Shown: piece after piece, positions 28,383-37,289 of the stretch
How the letters are laid out: every line of letters begins with the position of its first letter
How positions within the stretch are numbered: position 1 is the stretch's first letter
NCBI RefSeq assembly: GCF_900128975.1
Contig: NZ_FQVC01000005.1
Coordinates: 186,001 to 250,000 of the forward strand
Length of the DNA stretch: 64,000 bases
Direction of reading: 5' to 3'
Source: Devosia limi DSM 17137
GTDB taxonomy: Bacteria; Pseudomonadota; Alphaproteobacteria; Rhizobiales; Devosiaceae
Translations under genes and position numbers: made by a program
The notes under the pieces: model-generated
Database searches by the model: none
The model's input: the letters and a program-made list of their open reading frames with translations, nothing else
What the model was told of the DNA's origin: nothing

Positions 28383-29639
28383 CTACTTCACGGCAGCCTT
28401 GAGGGCGCTGACCAGATCGGTCTTTTCCCAGCTGAACGAGCCGTCACGACCCGCCTTGCGGCCAAAATGGCCATAGGCCGAGGTCTTGGCATAGATGGGT
28501 TTGTTGAGGTCGAGATGGGTGCGGATACCGCGCGGCGTCAGGTCCATCACCTTGGCCAGGGCCGCTTCGACCTTGGCCTCGTCCACCGTGCCGGTGCCGT
28601 GCAGATCGACATAGATCGACAGCGGCTGTGCCACGCCAATGGCATAGCTCAGCTGGATCGTGGCGCGATCGGCCAGACCCGCGGCAACCACGTTCTTGGC
28701 CAGGTAGCGTGCCGCATAGGCGGCCGAACGGTCCACCTTGGTCGGATCCTTGCCCGAAAACGCGCCGCCACCATGCGGGGCTGCGCCACCATAGGTGTCA
28801 ACGATGATCTTGCGGCCGGTCAGCCCGGCATCGCCATCGGGGCCACCGACAACGAACTTGCCAGTTGGATTGACATGCCAGACGGTGTCGCTGGTGATCC
28901 AGCCCTGCGGCAGGGCTTCGCGAATATAGGGCTCGACGATATTGCGCACATCGGCCGAGGTCAGGCTTTCATCCAGATGCTGGGTCGACAGCACGATCTG
29001 GGTCACCCCGACCGGCTTGCCGTCTTCGTAGCGCACCGTCACCTGGCTCTTGGCATCGGGGCCAAGCACCGCTGCCGGGCCAATGCCCGACTTGCGGGCC
29101 TCGGTCAGCCCTTCGAGAATCTTGTGCGCGTAATAGATCGGCGCCGGCAGCAGCTCGGGGGTCTCGCGGCTGGCATAGCCAAACATGATGCCCTGATCGC
29201 CCGCGCCCACATCCTTGTTGCCATTCTCGTCGACACCGACGGCGATGTCGGCCGACTGACCGTGCAGCAGCACGTCGATCTTGACCGTCTTCCAGTGAAA
29301 ACCCGGCTGCTCATAGCCAATGGCGCGGATCGCCTTACGGGCGGCCGATTTGAACTTGGACGGATTGACCACCGGATGGCCGGCCGCGTCATGGAGGAGG
29401 TTGCCGTCCTTGTCCTTCTTCAGCAGGGTATCGGGCACGCGCACTTCGCCGGCAATGATCACCCGATTGGTGGTCGCCAGCGTTTCGCAGGCGATGCGCA
29501 CCTGCGACGCGTCCATGCCGGCCTTCTTGGCCTCACGGAAAACCAGATCGACGATCTCGTCGGAAATCCGATCGCAAACCTTGTCGGGATGCCCCTCGGA
29601 AACCGATTCCGACGTGAACAGATAAGAAGAACGCGCCAC
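28383..29639 (-). CDS. metK: S-adenosylmethionine synthetase
   Basis: MetK makes SAM from methionine and ATP. The 418-residue protein carries [14 protein letters not shown] at the N-terminus, [12 protein letters not shown] in the middle and the P-loop-like [19 protein letters not shown]. It is slightly longer than the E. coli enzyme because of an insertion near residues 85-100 ([18 protein letters not shown]), which is common in Alphaproteobacteria. The start is GTG at 29639, with AGGGGA six bases upstream. That ribosome binding site can pair with a C-run in the leader. The helix-turn-helix gene usually found between lnt and metK is missing. Confidence 0.97.
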   Translation of the reverse strand: MARSSYLFTSESVSEGHPDKVCDRISDEIVDLVFREAKKAGMDASQVRIACETLATTNRVIIAGEVRVPDTLLKKDKDGNLLHDAAGHPVVNPSKFKSAARKAIRAIGYEQPGFHWKTVKIDVLLHGQSADIAVGVDENGNKDVGAGDQGIMFGYASRETPELLPAPIYYAHKILEGLTEARKSGIGPAAVLGPDAKSQVTVRYEDGKPVGVTQIVLSTQHLDESLTSADVRNIVEPYIREALPQGWITSDTVWHVNPTGKFVVGGPDGDAGLTGRKIIVDTYGGAAPHGGGAFSGKDPTKVDRSAAYAARYLAKNVVAAGLADRATIQLSYAIGVAQPLSIYVDLHGTGTVDEAKVEAALAKVMDLTPRGIRTHLDLNKPIYAKTSAYGHFGRKAGRDGSFSWEKTDLVSALKAAVK

Positions 29640-29703
29640 GCGAAGTCCCCTGGAATGTCAAGAAACGCTCGAAAACGAGCTATTCCGGGGGGTTGTGACA
29701 CCC
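29640..29703 (-). promoter_or_regulatory. Structured metK leader able to hide the ribosome binding site
   Basis: Reading the minus strand: GGGT (29703-29700) can pair with ACCC (29693-29690). Alternatively the C-run at 29692-29687 plus GGAAT (29686-29682) can pair with ATTCC (29656-29652) and the GGGG of the ribosome binding site (29650-29647), with a perfect GCTCG-TTTT-CGAGC hairpin (29680-29667) nested inside. The two folds compete for the same C-run. It does not match the SAM-II or SAM/SAH consensus as I remember them. The regulatory role is inferred from structure only. Confidence 0.4.
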
Positions 29704-29778
29704 AAGCTGCGCCGGGTCAAGGCGGATATAAAGAAAGCTTGATATGCCGCATTGGTGCCGGGCGGAACAGATTGCCCG

Positions 29779-31383
29779 TCAACGCCGCCGAGCCCGGGCC
29801 GCAATCAGCGAACCCAGAAGCCCGAGCAGCAAGGCGATCAGCAATGGCCAATGCCGCACCTGGCTGAACACGGTGCCGGCCAGCCGCTCATGTGGCCGCA
29901 CATCCAGCGCCGCCATCTGCAGCGGCGGCAGTTCGGCAGTGATTCGCCCCAGCGGATCGGTGGCGAAAGTCAGCCCCGAATTGGCGGCGCGGATCAGGCT
30001 CATGCCTTCCTCGACCGCGCGAACCCGCGCATGGTGGGCGTGCTGCGCCGGCCCGATCGAGCCGTCGAACCAGGCGTCATTGGTGACGTTGAACAGGAAT
30101 TGCGCATTGGCGGTATCGCCGAGATCGCCTGAGAACAGGATTTCGTAGCAGATCAGCGTCAGGAAGGACGGTGTCCCCGGCAGGCTCATCAACCGCCGCC
30201 GCGCATCGCCATGGCTCCAGCCTTCGGCACCGGGTACGAATTGCTTGATCCCCAGTTTGGCGAAGAGTTCCTGATAGGGCAGGAATTCCCCGAACGGCAC
30301 CAGGTGGGATTTGTCATAGCTGGCGATGATTTCGCCATTGGTGTCTATCGCCAAGACCGCGTTGAATGGGGGGCCGGATGGCTCGCCGCTGCCGGGCGCA
30401 TAATCCTGCCGCGGCGCCCCGGCCAGCAGCGTCGTGCCGTCGGGCAGCATCCGCGCAATCCGCGCCAGTGCCTCTGGATAGCTCGACAGGAAAAACGGCA
30501 GGCTTGATTCCGGCCACACCAGATGGGTGATATCGGCCAGTCCCTTATCGTCCGGGCTCATCTGCATTTCCGACAGCATCAGCAGCCGGTCGATCAGCGC
30601 TACCGGATCGGCATTGCCCCAATCGGCATGCTCATAGACCAGCGGCTGCACCAGCCGCATGGCCATATCGGTGCGCTCGGTGGCGGTGGTGCCGACCAGC
30701 CGATTATGGCCAAAGCCCAATTGCGCCGCGAGCACGCCAATGGCGATGAAGAACGGCAGGAGCCGCCGACTGAGGCTACGGCCATCGGCAGGCCAGATCA
30801 GGGCTGGCGTCATTGCCAGCAGCGCCGCCACCAGCGTCAGCCCATAGACCCCGATCACCGAGGCCAGCTGCATCATTTCATCGGTCGGCGTCAGCGCATA
30901 ACCCAGCAGGTCGAACGGAAATCCCGACAGCACATGCCCGCGCGCCCATTCGGCGATGGTCACGAACACCGCCAGCGTCACAATGCGCCAGGCGCCGTTC
31001 GACCACAGCAGATGGGCCAGCGCGCTGGCGACGCCCCAGAAAAACGCGATCAGCGCTGCCAGCGCCAGGATGGCGAAGGGCATGACGATGAGCATCGCGC
31101 CGCCATCGACGAAAAACGCCGCGCCCAGCCAGTGGAAGGCCACGGTGAAATAGCCCCAGCCAAAGGCAAAGCCGATGCTGAAGGCTGGGCCGAACAGGCG
31201 GCGCCAGCCCCGGCCCCGCTCCGCGCCGTCGAGGCACCAAACCCAGATCGGGAAAGTGACGAACAGTGCCGGCAGGATGAACCATGGCGCGATCGACAGC
31301 GCCGCCACGGCGCCGGCAAGCACCAAAAGCAGGAAACGCCTGATGCCATGGCTCAGCATGGCAGTCTCGGCCAGCCAGGTCAT
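29779..31383 (-). CDS. lnt: Apolipoprotein N-acyltransferase
   Basis: Lnt adds the third acyl chain to lipoproteins in the inner membrane. The 534-residue product has about six N-terminal membrane helices, a nitrilase-type periplasmic domain and one C-terminal helix (WPLLIALLLGLLGSLIAARARRR). The catalytic triad is visible: Glu in WPESSLPF (about 290), Lys in YDKSHLVPFGEFLPY (about 355) and Cys in ICYEILFSG (about 410). The ATG at 31383 follows GAGGGG. It is normally preceded by corC, which is far away here. metK follows after 139 bases. Confidence 0.96.
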   Translation of the reverse strand: MTWLAETAMLSHGIRRFLLLVLAGAVAALSIAPWFILPALFVTFPIWVWCLDGAERGRGWRRLFGPAFSIGFAFGWGYFTVAFHWLGAAFFVDGGAMLIVMPFAILALAALIAFFWGVASALAHLLWSNGAWRIVTLAVFVTIAEWARGHVLSGFPFDLLGYALTPTDEMMQLASVIGVYGLTLVAALLAMTPALIWPADGRSLSRRLLPFFIAIGVLAAQLGFGHNRLVGTTATERTDMAMRLVQPLVYEHADWGNADPVALIDRLLMLSEMQMSPDDKGLADITHLVWPESSLPFFLSSYPEALARIARMLPDGTTLLAGAPRQDYAPGSGEPSGPPFNAVLAIDTNGEIIASYDKSHLVPFGEFLPYQELFAKLGIKQFVPGAEGWSHGDARRRLMSLPGTPSFLTLICYEILFSGDLGDTANAQFLFNVTNDAWFDGSIGPAQHAHHARVRAVEEGMSLIRAANSGLTFATDPLGRITAELPPLQMAALDVRPHERLAGTVFSQVRHWPLLIALLLGLLGSLIAARARRR

Positions 31384-31564
31384 GGGTAAATGCCCCTCGG
31401 CGAATCAGTTTGCATTGAGGCAAGCTGGCGCTCGGGGCAGGGGGCGTCAAGGCGCTGACTCTGGTGTGATCCCTGGCGCTATCCCTGGCGTCATCTTGCC
31501 GGCGGCGTCACTGCGCCACCATCTTGATCTCGACTCCACCCGCGCCCGGCGCTAGAGCCATGCC

Positions 31565-32173
31565 ATGACCATAATTCTTGCCATTGATACCGCCGCGCCC
31601 CGCCTGCAATTGGCGCTGCTGATGGCAAACGGCGCCACCGATATCGCCGTCGATGATATCGCCACCGGCCATGCCGAGCTGATCTTTGAGCGCATCGCCA
31701 CACTCCTGGCCCGCAATGGCCTCGGCTATGCCGATTTGACCCGCGTCGCCGTCACGACCGGCCCCGGCTCATTCACCGGCCTGCGCATCGGTCTTTCCGC
31801 TGCCCGCGGCATTGGTCTGGCCCGCGCCATTCCGGTCATCGGTGTCCCCAGCCTGCTGGCGATTTCGCTGGCAGCCGCTGCCGGCAAGTCGGTATCGGTC
31901 TTGCTCGATGCCCGCCGCGACGAGGCCTATCTGCAGAATTTCTCCGCCCCCGGCATGCCGCTCGCCCCGGCGCAGATCCTGCCCATGGCGGATGCCCGTG
32001 CGGCCATCATTGCCGACGCGACCCTGATCGAAACGCCCTTTGTCGATATCGCGCTGGTCGCGCGCTACGCTGCCTCTGCCGATCCCGCGACCCATACGCC
32101 CGAAGCCGCCTATGTGCGCGAAGCCGATGCCAAGCCGCAAAGCGCTGCCCGTATCGCCAGGCTTACGCCATGA
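31565..32173 (+). CDS. tsaB: tRNA threonylcarbamoyladenosine biosynthesis protein TsaB
   Basis: TsaB partners TsaD and TsaE to make t6A37 in tRNA. The 202-residue product has the ASKHA-fold N-terminus MTIILAIDTAAPRLQLAL and the family stretch VAVTTGPGSFTGLRIGLSAARGIGLA, followed by VLLDARRDEAYLQNF. Its stop overlaps the rimI start by 4 bases (ATGA), so they are coupled. It starts the tsaB-rimI-fur-plsC run. The 181-base gap to lnt holds a 12-base tandem pair (ATCCCTGGCGCT) and presumably both promoters, not clearly recognisable. Confidence 0.95.
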   Translation: MTIILAIDTAAPRLQLALLMANGATDIAVDDIATGHAELIFERIATLLARNGLGYADLTRVAVTTGPGSFTGLRIGLSAARGIGLARAIPVIGVPSLLAISLAAAAGKSVSVLLDARRDEAYLQNFSAPGMPLAPAQILPMADARAAIIADATLIETPFVDIALVARYAASADPATHTPEAAYVREADAKPQSAARIARLTP

Positions 32174-32649
32174 TGAAACTCTGGATGGCCCCCGCCGGTC
32201 TGCATATCGAACCCGCCCAGCCGCGCGATGCCGATGACATGGCACGGCTCCACAAGCAGGGTTTTTACCGCGGCTGGCCGCGCGAGGAATTTACCGCCTT
32301 CCTGACTGAGGATGCGACGCCGGCCTATGTCGCCTGCGACGCCAAACGGCGCATAGCCGGGTTCGCCCTGCTGCGCCTCGCCGCTGACGAGGCCGAACTC
32401 CTGACCATCGCCGTCGATCCTAAATGGCGCAGCAAGCGCATCGGCAACGCCCTGCTCAATGCCGCCTTCGACGATCTGCGGATGAGCCCGACCCGCCGGG
32501 TATTCCTGGAAGTCGATGAACAGAACGCGCCAGCTATCCGCCTCTATGAGCGTCAGGGTTTTGTCCGGATCGGTTCGCGCCGCGGCTATTACCCGCGCCC
32601 CGATGGCTCGGCTGCCACCGCGCTTGTCATGGCGCGTGATCTTGGGTAA
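32170..32649 (+). CDS. rimI: GNAT acetyltransferase, RimI-like
   Basis: A 159-residue GNAT acetyltransferase. The acetyl-CoA-binding segment is LLTIAVDPKWRSKRIGNALLNAAFDDLR, and RVFLEVDEQNAPAIRLYERQGFVRIGSRRGYY is very typical of RimI. RimI in E. coli acetylates the N-terminus of S18. The broad alphaproteobacterial group is named by position next to tsaB, so the substrate is inferred. It is coupled to tsaB by overlap and is 33 bases ahead of fur. Confidence 0.9.
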   Translation: MMKLWMAPAGLHIEPAQPRDADDMARLHKQGFYRGWPREEFTAFLTEDATPAYVACDAKRRIAGFALLRLAADEAELLTIAVDPKWRSKRIGNALLNAAFDDLRMSPTRRVFLEVDEQNAPAIRLYERQGFVRIGSRRGYYPRPDGSAATALVMARDLG

Positions 32650-32682
32650 CCCGGTTCGACGGGTACCAACAGGGGCATTGGG

Positions 32683-33132
32683 GTGAACAGAAGCCAGAGC
32701 GAACCAACCCTTGAGGAAGCCTGCGTGGCCAAGGGCATGCGCATGACCGACCAGCGGCGCGTCATCGCCGGGGTTATCGAAGACAGCAACGACCATCCCG
32801 ATGTGGAAGAGCTCTATCGCCGTGCCTCGGCCATCGATGCGCGCATTTCGCTGTCGACCGTCTACCGCACCGTCAATCTCTTCGAAGAGGCCGGGCTAGT
32901 CACCAAGCATGATTTCAAGGACGGCCGCGCCCGTTTCGAGCTGATCCCGGACGAACACCACGATCACCTCATCGATATCCGCTCCGGCAAGGTCATCGAG
33001 TTCCGCAATGAGGAAATCGAGGCCATCCAGGACGTCATCGCCCGCAAGCTCGGCTACCGCCTCGTCGATCATCGGCTTGAGCTTTATGCGGTGCCGATCG
33101 AAGGGGGGGAGAAGGGCAAGGACAAGCCATGA
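32683..33132 (+). CDS. Fur/Mur family metal-responsive repressor
   Basis: A 149-residue Fur family regulator. The winged helix GMRMTDQRRVIAGVIEDSNDHPDVEELYRRA...ISLSTVYRTVNLFEEAGLV precedes the metal-binding dimerisation domain with HHDHLIDIRSGKVIEF. No C-terminal CxxC zinc site is present, as in the rhizobial Fur/Mur branch. In Hyphomicrobiales the member at this tsaB-rimI-fur-plsC locus often responds to manganese (Mur), so which metal it senses is uncertain. It starts with GTG at 32683 after AGGGG. It overlaps plsC by 4 bases. Confidence 0.92.
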   Translation: MNRSQSEPTLEEACVAKGMRMTDQRRVIAGVIEDSNDHPDVEELYRRASAIDARISLSTVYRTVNLFEEAGLVTKHDFKDGRARFELIPDEHHDHLIDIRSGKVIEFRNEEIEAIQDVIARKLGYRLVDHRLELYAVPIEGGEKGKDKP

Positions 33133-33929
33133 TCTTTCGGATCGTGTATCTGGTCTTTGTCCTCTTTCCATTCCTGCTGGTGGCCATTCCGCTGCAATGG
33201 CTCGTCAATGCGTTGCGACTGCCGTTCTGGACTGTGCTGCCGCGCGCCTTCCACAAGCTGGGCTGCGTCTTCCTGGGCCTGCGCGTCCGGGTCATTGGCG
33301 AGCCGGCAACCGGCCGGGCGACGCTGCTGGTCTCCAACCATATTTCCTGGACTGATATCGTCGCGATCGGCTCGGTCGCCGACGTCACCTTCGTCGCCAA
33401 GCGCGAGGTCGGCGAATGGTTCTTTGTCGGCATGGTGGCCCGGCTGCAAAAGACCATCTTCGTTGATCGCACCCGTCGCAGCGATGCCGCCCGCACCAGT
33501 CGCGAAATGGCCCAACACCTGGCCAGCGGCAATGCGGTCCTGCTGTTTGCCGAAGGCCAGTCCGATATCGGCACCCACGTGCTGCCGTTCCGTTCGGCTC
33601 TGGTCGGTGCCGCCCAGCATGCCATGATCGATGCCGGGGCCAGGGACGTGCTGCTCCAGCCATTGACCATTGCCTATACGCGGCTGCAGGGCCTACCGGT
33701 CAGCCGCAATGAGCGTTCGCTGGTTGCGTGGATCAAGTCCCGGTCGGTCGGCCAGAACATCATCGAAATCCTCGCCGGCCCGGTCAAGGAAGTCACCGTG
33801 GCTTTCGGCACCCCGCAGCCCCTGAGCGAGACCGATGATCGCAAGCGCGTCACCAAGGCGGCCGAGAATGAAGTGCGCGCCACTCTGGTCGCGCTCAATC
33901 GCGGCCTGGAGCTGCCGGGCGCCGCCTGA
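33129..33929 (+). CDS. 1-acyl-glycerol-3-phosphate acyltransferase family (PlsC-like)
   Basis: The 266-residue membrane-associated acyltransferase has an N-terminal helix (IFRIVYLVFVLFPFLLVAIPLQW), the catalytic HxxxxD motif in SNHISWTD, and the second motif as FAEGQSD (usual form EGTR/S). It should acylate a lyso-phospholipid, or possibly a lyso-ornithine lipid as OlsA does. The sequence alone does not decide. The ATG overlaps the end of fur (ATGA). In relatives miaB follows; here it does not, and miaB is about 20 kb away on the other strand. Confidence 0.9.
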   Translation: MIFRIVYLVFVLFPFLLVAIPLQWLVNALRLPFWTVLPRAFHKLGCVFLGLRVRVIGEPATGRATLLVSNHISWTDIVAIGSVADVTFVAKREVGEWFFVGMVARLQKTIFVDRTRRSDAARTSREMAQHLASGNAVLLFAEGQSDIGTHVLPFRSALVGAAQHAMIDAGARDVLLQPLTIAYTRLQGLPVSRNERSLVAWIKSRSVGQNIIEILAGPVKEVTVAFGTPQPLSETDDRKRVTKAAENEVRATLVALNRGLELPGAA

Positions 33930-33974
33930 CGCATCGATAAAACCCCACCAATTAGGCTTAACACCAGCCTCCGT

Positions 33975-34003
33975 TTGGGCCGTTAGGGATTTGTTAGCTA
34001 TGG
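33975..34003 (+). promoter_or_regulatory. Candidate promoter of the small membrane protein gene
   Basis: TTGGGC (33975-33980), 17 bases, then CTATGG (33998-34003) fits the rhizobial sigma-70-like pattern CTTGAC-N17-CTATAT moderately. The start codon follows 26 bases later, behind a very strong AGGAGG. Confidence 0.5.
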
Positions 34004-34028
34004 TTCGGCGTCTCAAGAGGAGGCGGCG

Positions 34029-34286
34029 ATGGAATGGCAATTGCTGGCAATGTGGATGATCGTGCTGGCCACGATGCTCTGGTTCGTGCGCGACGAGCGG
34101 CGCCGGCGGGCGGCGGTTCTGGCGCGTCAGGCCCGGTATTTTGCCAGCCCTGCCTATAAGCACCCGCGCCGTTTCGGCCCTGCGCCGATGACCGTCCCAT
34201 TGCCGGCCAAACGGCAGCCATCATCGCTGCTGCGCACCGACCGGGCCTATTTTGACAAATTGCTGAGCCAGCGGCCGCGCCGCTAA
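34029..34286 (+). CDS. Small single-pass membrane protein of unknown function
   Basis: The 85-residue product begins with one hydrophobic helix (MEWQLLAMWMIVLATMLWFV), followed by a basic cytoplasmic segment RDERRRRAAVLARQARY and a Pro/Arg-rich tail. The start is supported by a near-perfect ribosome binding site (AAGAGGAGG) and a promoter-like sequence. No known domain is recognised. It converges with the next small gene, with 12 bases between the stops. Confidence 0.65.
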   Translation: MEWQLLAMWMIVLATMLWFVRDERRRRAAVLARQARYFASPAYKHPRRFGPAPMTVPLPAKRQPSSLLRTDRAYFDKLLSQRPRR

Positions 34287-34298
34287 CCGGCACCGCCG

Positions 34299-34568
34299 CT
34301 AGGCCGGTGTCCCGGCATCGCTGCGCTCCAGTGTCGCCTTGAGTTTGGTGACAATGGTGGCGGCCTTGAGCATCAGCGCCATGTCGATATCGGCTTCGCT
34401 CATCGTGGGGGTGATTTCGGCCCAGACGGGAATGCTGAGGTCGTGTGGATAGATGGTTCCGTCGCGCTCCTCGTTGAGCACGGCGCGCACCCGTCCGTTG
34501 ATCCGATGAGCCAGTCGCGGATGCGGGTGTTTTTCAGCAACGCTGATGTCGACAAGTTGATACGGCAT
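34299..34568 (-). CDS. Small conserved-looking protein of unknown function
   Basis: The 89-residue product starts MPYQLVDISVAEKHPHPRLAHRINGRVRAVLNEE and contains IPVWAEITPTMSEADIDMALMLKAATIVTKLKATLE. It is soluble, mixed alpha/beta in pattern, with no cysteine pair or signal peptide. I do not recognise a family. The ATG at 34568 is preferred to an upstream in-frame start at 34625 whose extra 19 residues look non-coding. The ribosome binding site is weak. The 139 bases up to pncB show no gene. Confidence 0.55.
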   Translation of the reverse strand: MPYQLVDISVAEKHPHPRLAHRINGRVRAVLNEERDGTIYPHDLSIPVWAEITPTMSEADIDMALMLKAATIVTKLKATLERSDAGTPA

Positions 34569-34707
34569 AGAAAGTCTGGCCCCGGGAGGAGCCCCCACGA
34601 CGCAGGCTAGCGCCGGGGGGTTCACCAGAGGTTAACCGTGTTGCCCCGCGAAAGGTTCTCCACAGTTCGGCTTAAATCTTCCGCGGCGGTAAATAGTCGG
34701 GGGATGG

Positions 34708-36012
34708 CTAGACCTTGACCGCGTGCTCGACCCGACCGGCATCGCCGAAAACCGCGAGATAGCGCGCAATTTCGGCAGGTGTGCCAGTGGCCTTGGCGGG
34801 GTTGTCCGAGAGTTTGACCGCCGGGTGTCCGTCCGCTTCGCTGACCTTGATGACGATCGAGATCGGGTCCAGCCCGTGATTGGGCTCGGGCGCGCAGCCT
34901 TCGAAATCATTGGTCAGATTTGTGCCCCAGCCAAAGGCCATGCGCACCTTGCCGTCGAAATGCAGATAGGCCTCCTCGATCATGTCGACATCCAGCCCAT
35001 CGGAAAAGATCAGCAGCTTGTCGCGCGGATCGCGGCCGCGTTGCTTCCACCAGGCAATGATCTTTTCGCCACCCTCGATCGCCGGGGCACTGTCGGGCCG
35101 GAACCCGGTCCAGTCGGCGACCCAGTCGGGTGCATGCTTGAGGAACGAATCGGTGCCAAAGGCATCGGGCAGCACGATCTTGAGATTGCCGCCATAATAG
35201 CTCTCCCAGTCCTGCAGCACCTGGTAAGGCGCGGCCCTGAGCGCCGCATCGCTGCGCGCCAGCGCCGCCAGCACCATGGGCAGCTCATGGGCATTGGTGC
35301 CCAAGGCCTCCAGATCATTATCCATGGCCAGCTTCACATTGGAAGTGCCGGTAAAATTGTCGCCAATGCCTTCCTTGAGCGCCTCGACGCACCAGCGTTG
35401 CCACAGGAACGAGTGGCGGCGGCGGGTGCCGAAGTCGGAGATCTTGAGGTCCGGCAGCTTCTGCAGCCGCTCCACCTTCTCCCACATCTTGGCCTTGGCC
35501 CGGGCATAGAGCACGTCGAGCGTGAACTCGCCATATTGCTTCATTGCCGCGCGGCTGCGCAGCTCGTTGATGATCGCCAGCGCCGGGATTTCCCACATCG
35601 AGGTCTCCAGCCACTTGCCGGAAAATTCCAGCACGAACTGGCCGTCGCGCTTTTCGAGGTGATAGTCGGGCAGGCTGAAACCCTCGAGCCATTTGAGGAA
35701 ATCCGGCTCGAAGATCTGCTTGCTGCCATAAAAGCTGTTACCCGCCAGCCAGATCATTTCCTTCTTGGAAAACCGCAGCGAGCGCGCATGGTCGAGCTGG
35801 GCGCGCAATTCGCCCTCGTCGATTTCCTCGGCCAGATGCACGCTCTTGGTCCGGTTGATCAGCGAGAAGGTGGCGTCGACCTTGGGGTAAAGCCCCCAGA
35901 TCATCTGCAGCATCAACAGCTTGTAGAAATCGGTGTCCAGCAGGCTCCGGATGATCGGGTCGAGCTTCCAGGTGTGGTTGAACACCCGCCGGGCAATATC
36001 GGTCTTCGGCAT
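34708..36012 (-). CDS. pncB: Nicotinate phosphoribosyltransferase
   Basis: PncB makes nicotinate mononucleotide from nicotinate and PRPP for NAD salvage. The 434-residue product carries [17 protein letters not shown] at the N-terminus, [15 protein letters not shown] in the centre, TGTSNVKLA, and the phosphate-binding [12 protein letters not shown] and [11 protein letters not shown] towards the end. Length and order match the bacterial enzyme. It is followed and preceded by unrelated genes and is probably monocistronic. A YcaQ-like gene lies 77 bases upstream in the same direction. Confidence 0.96.
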   Translation of the reverse strand: MPKTDIARRVFNHTWKLDPIIRSLLDTDFYKLLMLQMIWGLYPKVDATFSLINRTKSVHLAEEIDEGELRAQLDHARSLRFSKKEMIWLAGNSFYGSKQIFEPDFLKWLEGFSLPDYHLEKRDGQFVLEFSGKWLETSMWEIPALAIINELRSRAAMKQYGEFTLDVLYARAKAKMWEKVERLQKLPDLKISDFGTRRRHSFLWQRWCVEALKEGIGDNFTGTSNVKLAMDNDLEALGTNAHELPMVLAALARSDAALRAAPYQVLQDWESYYGGNLKIVLPDAFGTDSFLKHAPDWVADWTGFRPDSAPAIEGGEKIIAWWKQRGRDPRDKLLIFSDGLDVDMIEEAYLHFDGKVRMAFGWGTNLTNDFEGCAPEPNHGLDPISIVIKVSEADGHPAVKLSDNPAKATGTPAEIARYLAVFGDAGRVEHAVKV

Positions 36013-36089
36013 GGTCTCTCATCCACAACGCAATCATAGACGCTTCATTCCTAGCGCGGGGCGCCGGGCAATGAAAGCCGGACTCGGCT

Positions 36090-37259
36090 TTAGCCGTCCA
36101 CTGGGGTTGTCGCCAGCTCGGCAAATTGAAACGCCTCGAAGCGGTGCAGCGCCGCATCGATTGCTGTGCGTTCTTCGGCCCCGACCGCATCCAGCCAGGT
36201 CCATTTCTGCACCAGCAGCTGGCGTTTGCTGCGATCTGCCTTGAGATCGATCGCCGCGACGATCCGGTCACCCACCAGCACCGGCAGCGCGAAATAGCCC
36301 AGTTGCCGCTTGGCCGCCGGTACATAGGCCTCGAAGATATGGTCGTAATCGAAAAATGCCTTGAGCCGCTTGCGCTGGATGATCAGCGGATCAAAGGGCG
36401 ACAGGATATGCACCAGTCCCGGCGGCGCGGCAAAACCCTGTTCCAGCGCCTCCGGCTCGGCCCAATGCTGCACCTTGTCCTGCCCGGGCAGGTGCACTGG
36501 AACCAGCAGCTTGCGCTTTACCCGGCTGTCGATCAGCGCCTTGACCGCCTTCTTGCTGGGCGCATCGAGATGGCAGATGGAATCCAGGCTGACCACGCCC
36601 TGCGACCGCAGCGCCCGGTCCAGCAGATAGGCGGTGACCTGCAATGCGGTGGCGGGCTTGGGGCGGCTCTCCCAACCAAAATGGCGGTCCATCAATTCAT
36701 AGGTCTTGAGCATGCCGGCCCGCGCCGAAACCGTCACCTGCCCATTATAGAAGGCCCGCTCCAGCGTGCGCTTGGATGGCTTGCGGCTGGCCCAGAGGTG
36801 ATGCTTGTCCACCAGTTCATCGTCGACAATGTCGCGAATGCTGAGCGCGCCCTCGCTGCGGATGCGCTTGAGCAGCTTCCTGATATCCTCGGGCGCTACC
36901 GAACCATACCAACCGTCCGGCGAACTGGCATGTTGCTTCATCGCGCCGAGAAAATAGCGCAGGTCCCGCACCGGGACATAGCTCAGCGCATGGGTCCAGT
37001 ATTCGAACACCGATTTGTCGGTCGATTGCGCCTGCGCCAGATGCGCCCGCCGATAATCGGGGATGCGCGAAGCCAGGATATGATGATGGCAGCGCTCGAT
37101 CACATTGATGGTGTCGATCTGCACATAGCCCAGATGCTCGACCGTCAGCCGCGTCGCTTCCGGCCCCGCGCCAAACGGCGACGCCGAATCGAGTCGCTGC
37201 GCGTGGATCCAGATCTGGCGCGCGCGATCGAGCGGTAAAATGGTGGCGGCTTTGGGCAC
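36090..37259 (-). CDS. YcaQ-type winged-helix DNA glycosylase (HTH_42)
   Basis: The 389-residue protein belongs to the HTH_42 (YcaQ/AlkZ) family of interstrand-crosslink and alkyl-DNA glycosylases. The QxD catalytic motif of the YcaQ subgroup is at residues 47-49 in LGYVQIDTINVIERCHHHIL (AlkZ has QxQ instead). The tandem winged helices follow, and the C-terminal part has YDHIFEAYVPAAKRQLGYFALPVLVGDRIVAAIDLKADR. It is predicted to remove damaged bases in the cytoplasm. The preference for crosslinks is known from E. coli YcaQ and inferred here. Confidence 0.88.
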   Translation of the reverse strand: MPKAATILPLDRARQIWIHAQRLDSASPFGAGPEATRLTVEHLGYVQIDTINVIERCHHHILASRIPDYRRAHLAQAQSTDKSVFEYWTHALSYVPVRDLRYFLGAMKQHASSPDGWYGSVAPEDIRKLLKRIRSEGALSIRDIVDDELVDKHHLWASRKPSKRTLERAFYNGQVTVSARAGMLKTYELMDRHFGWESRPKPATALQVTAYLLDRALRSQGVVSLDSICHLDAPSKKAVKALIDSRVKRKLLVPVHLPGQDKVQHWAEPEALEQGFAAPPGLVHILSPFDPLIIQRKRLKAFFDYDHIFEAYVPAAKRQLGYFALPVLVGDRIVAAIDLKADRSKRQLLVQKWTWLDAVGAEERTAIDAALHRFEAFQFAELATTPVDG

Positions 37260-37289
37260 GGTTCGACCCCGAATCTATCGGTACAAAGC

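Noticed and set aside
29640-29760. Known SAM-II or SAM/SAH riboswitch before metK
   Set aside because: Only a CACAAC fragment resembles the SAM/SAH consensus, and the pairing partner is missing. It is reported as an unclassified structured leader instead.
30523-31389. 288-codon open frame antisense to lnt
   Set aside because: Gln/Arg/His-rich translation with no domain; lnt on the other strand has full catalytic motifs.
31469-31492. Tandem ATCCCTGGCGCT/ATCCCTGGCGTC as a repeat array or CRISPR
   Set aside because: Only two 12-base units with no spacers; likely a chance duplication.
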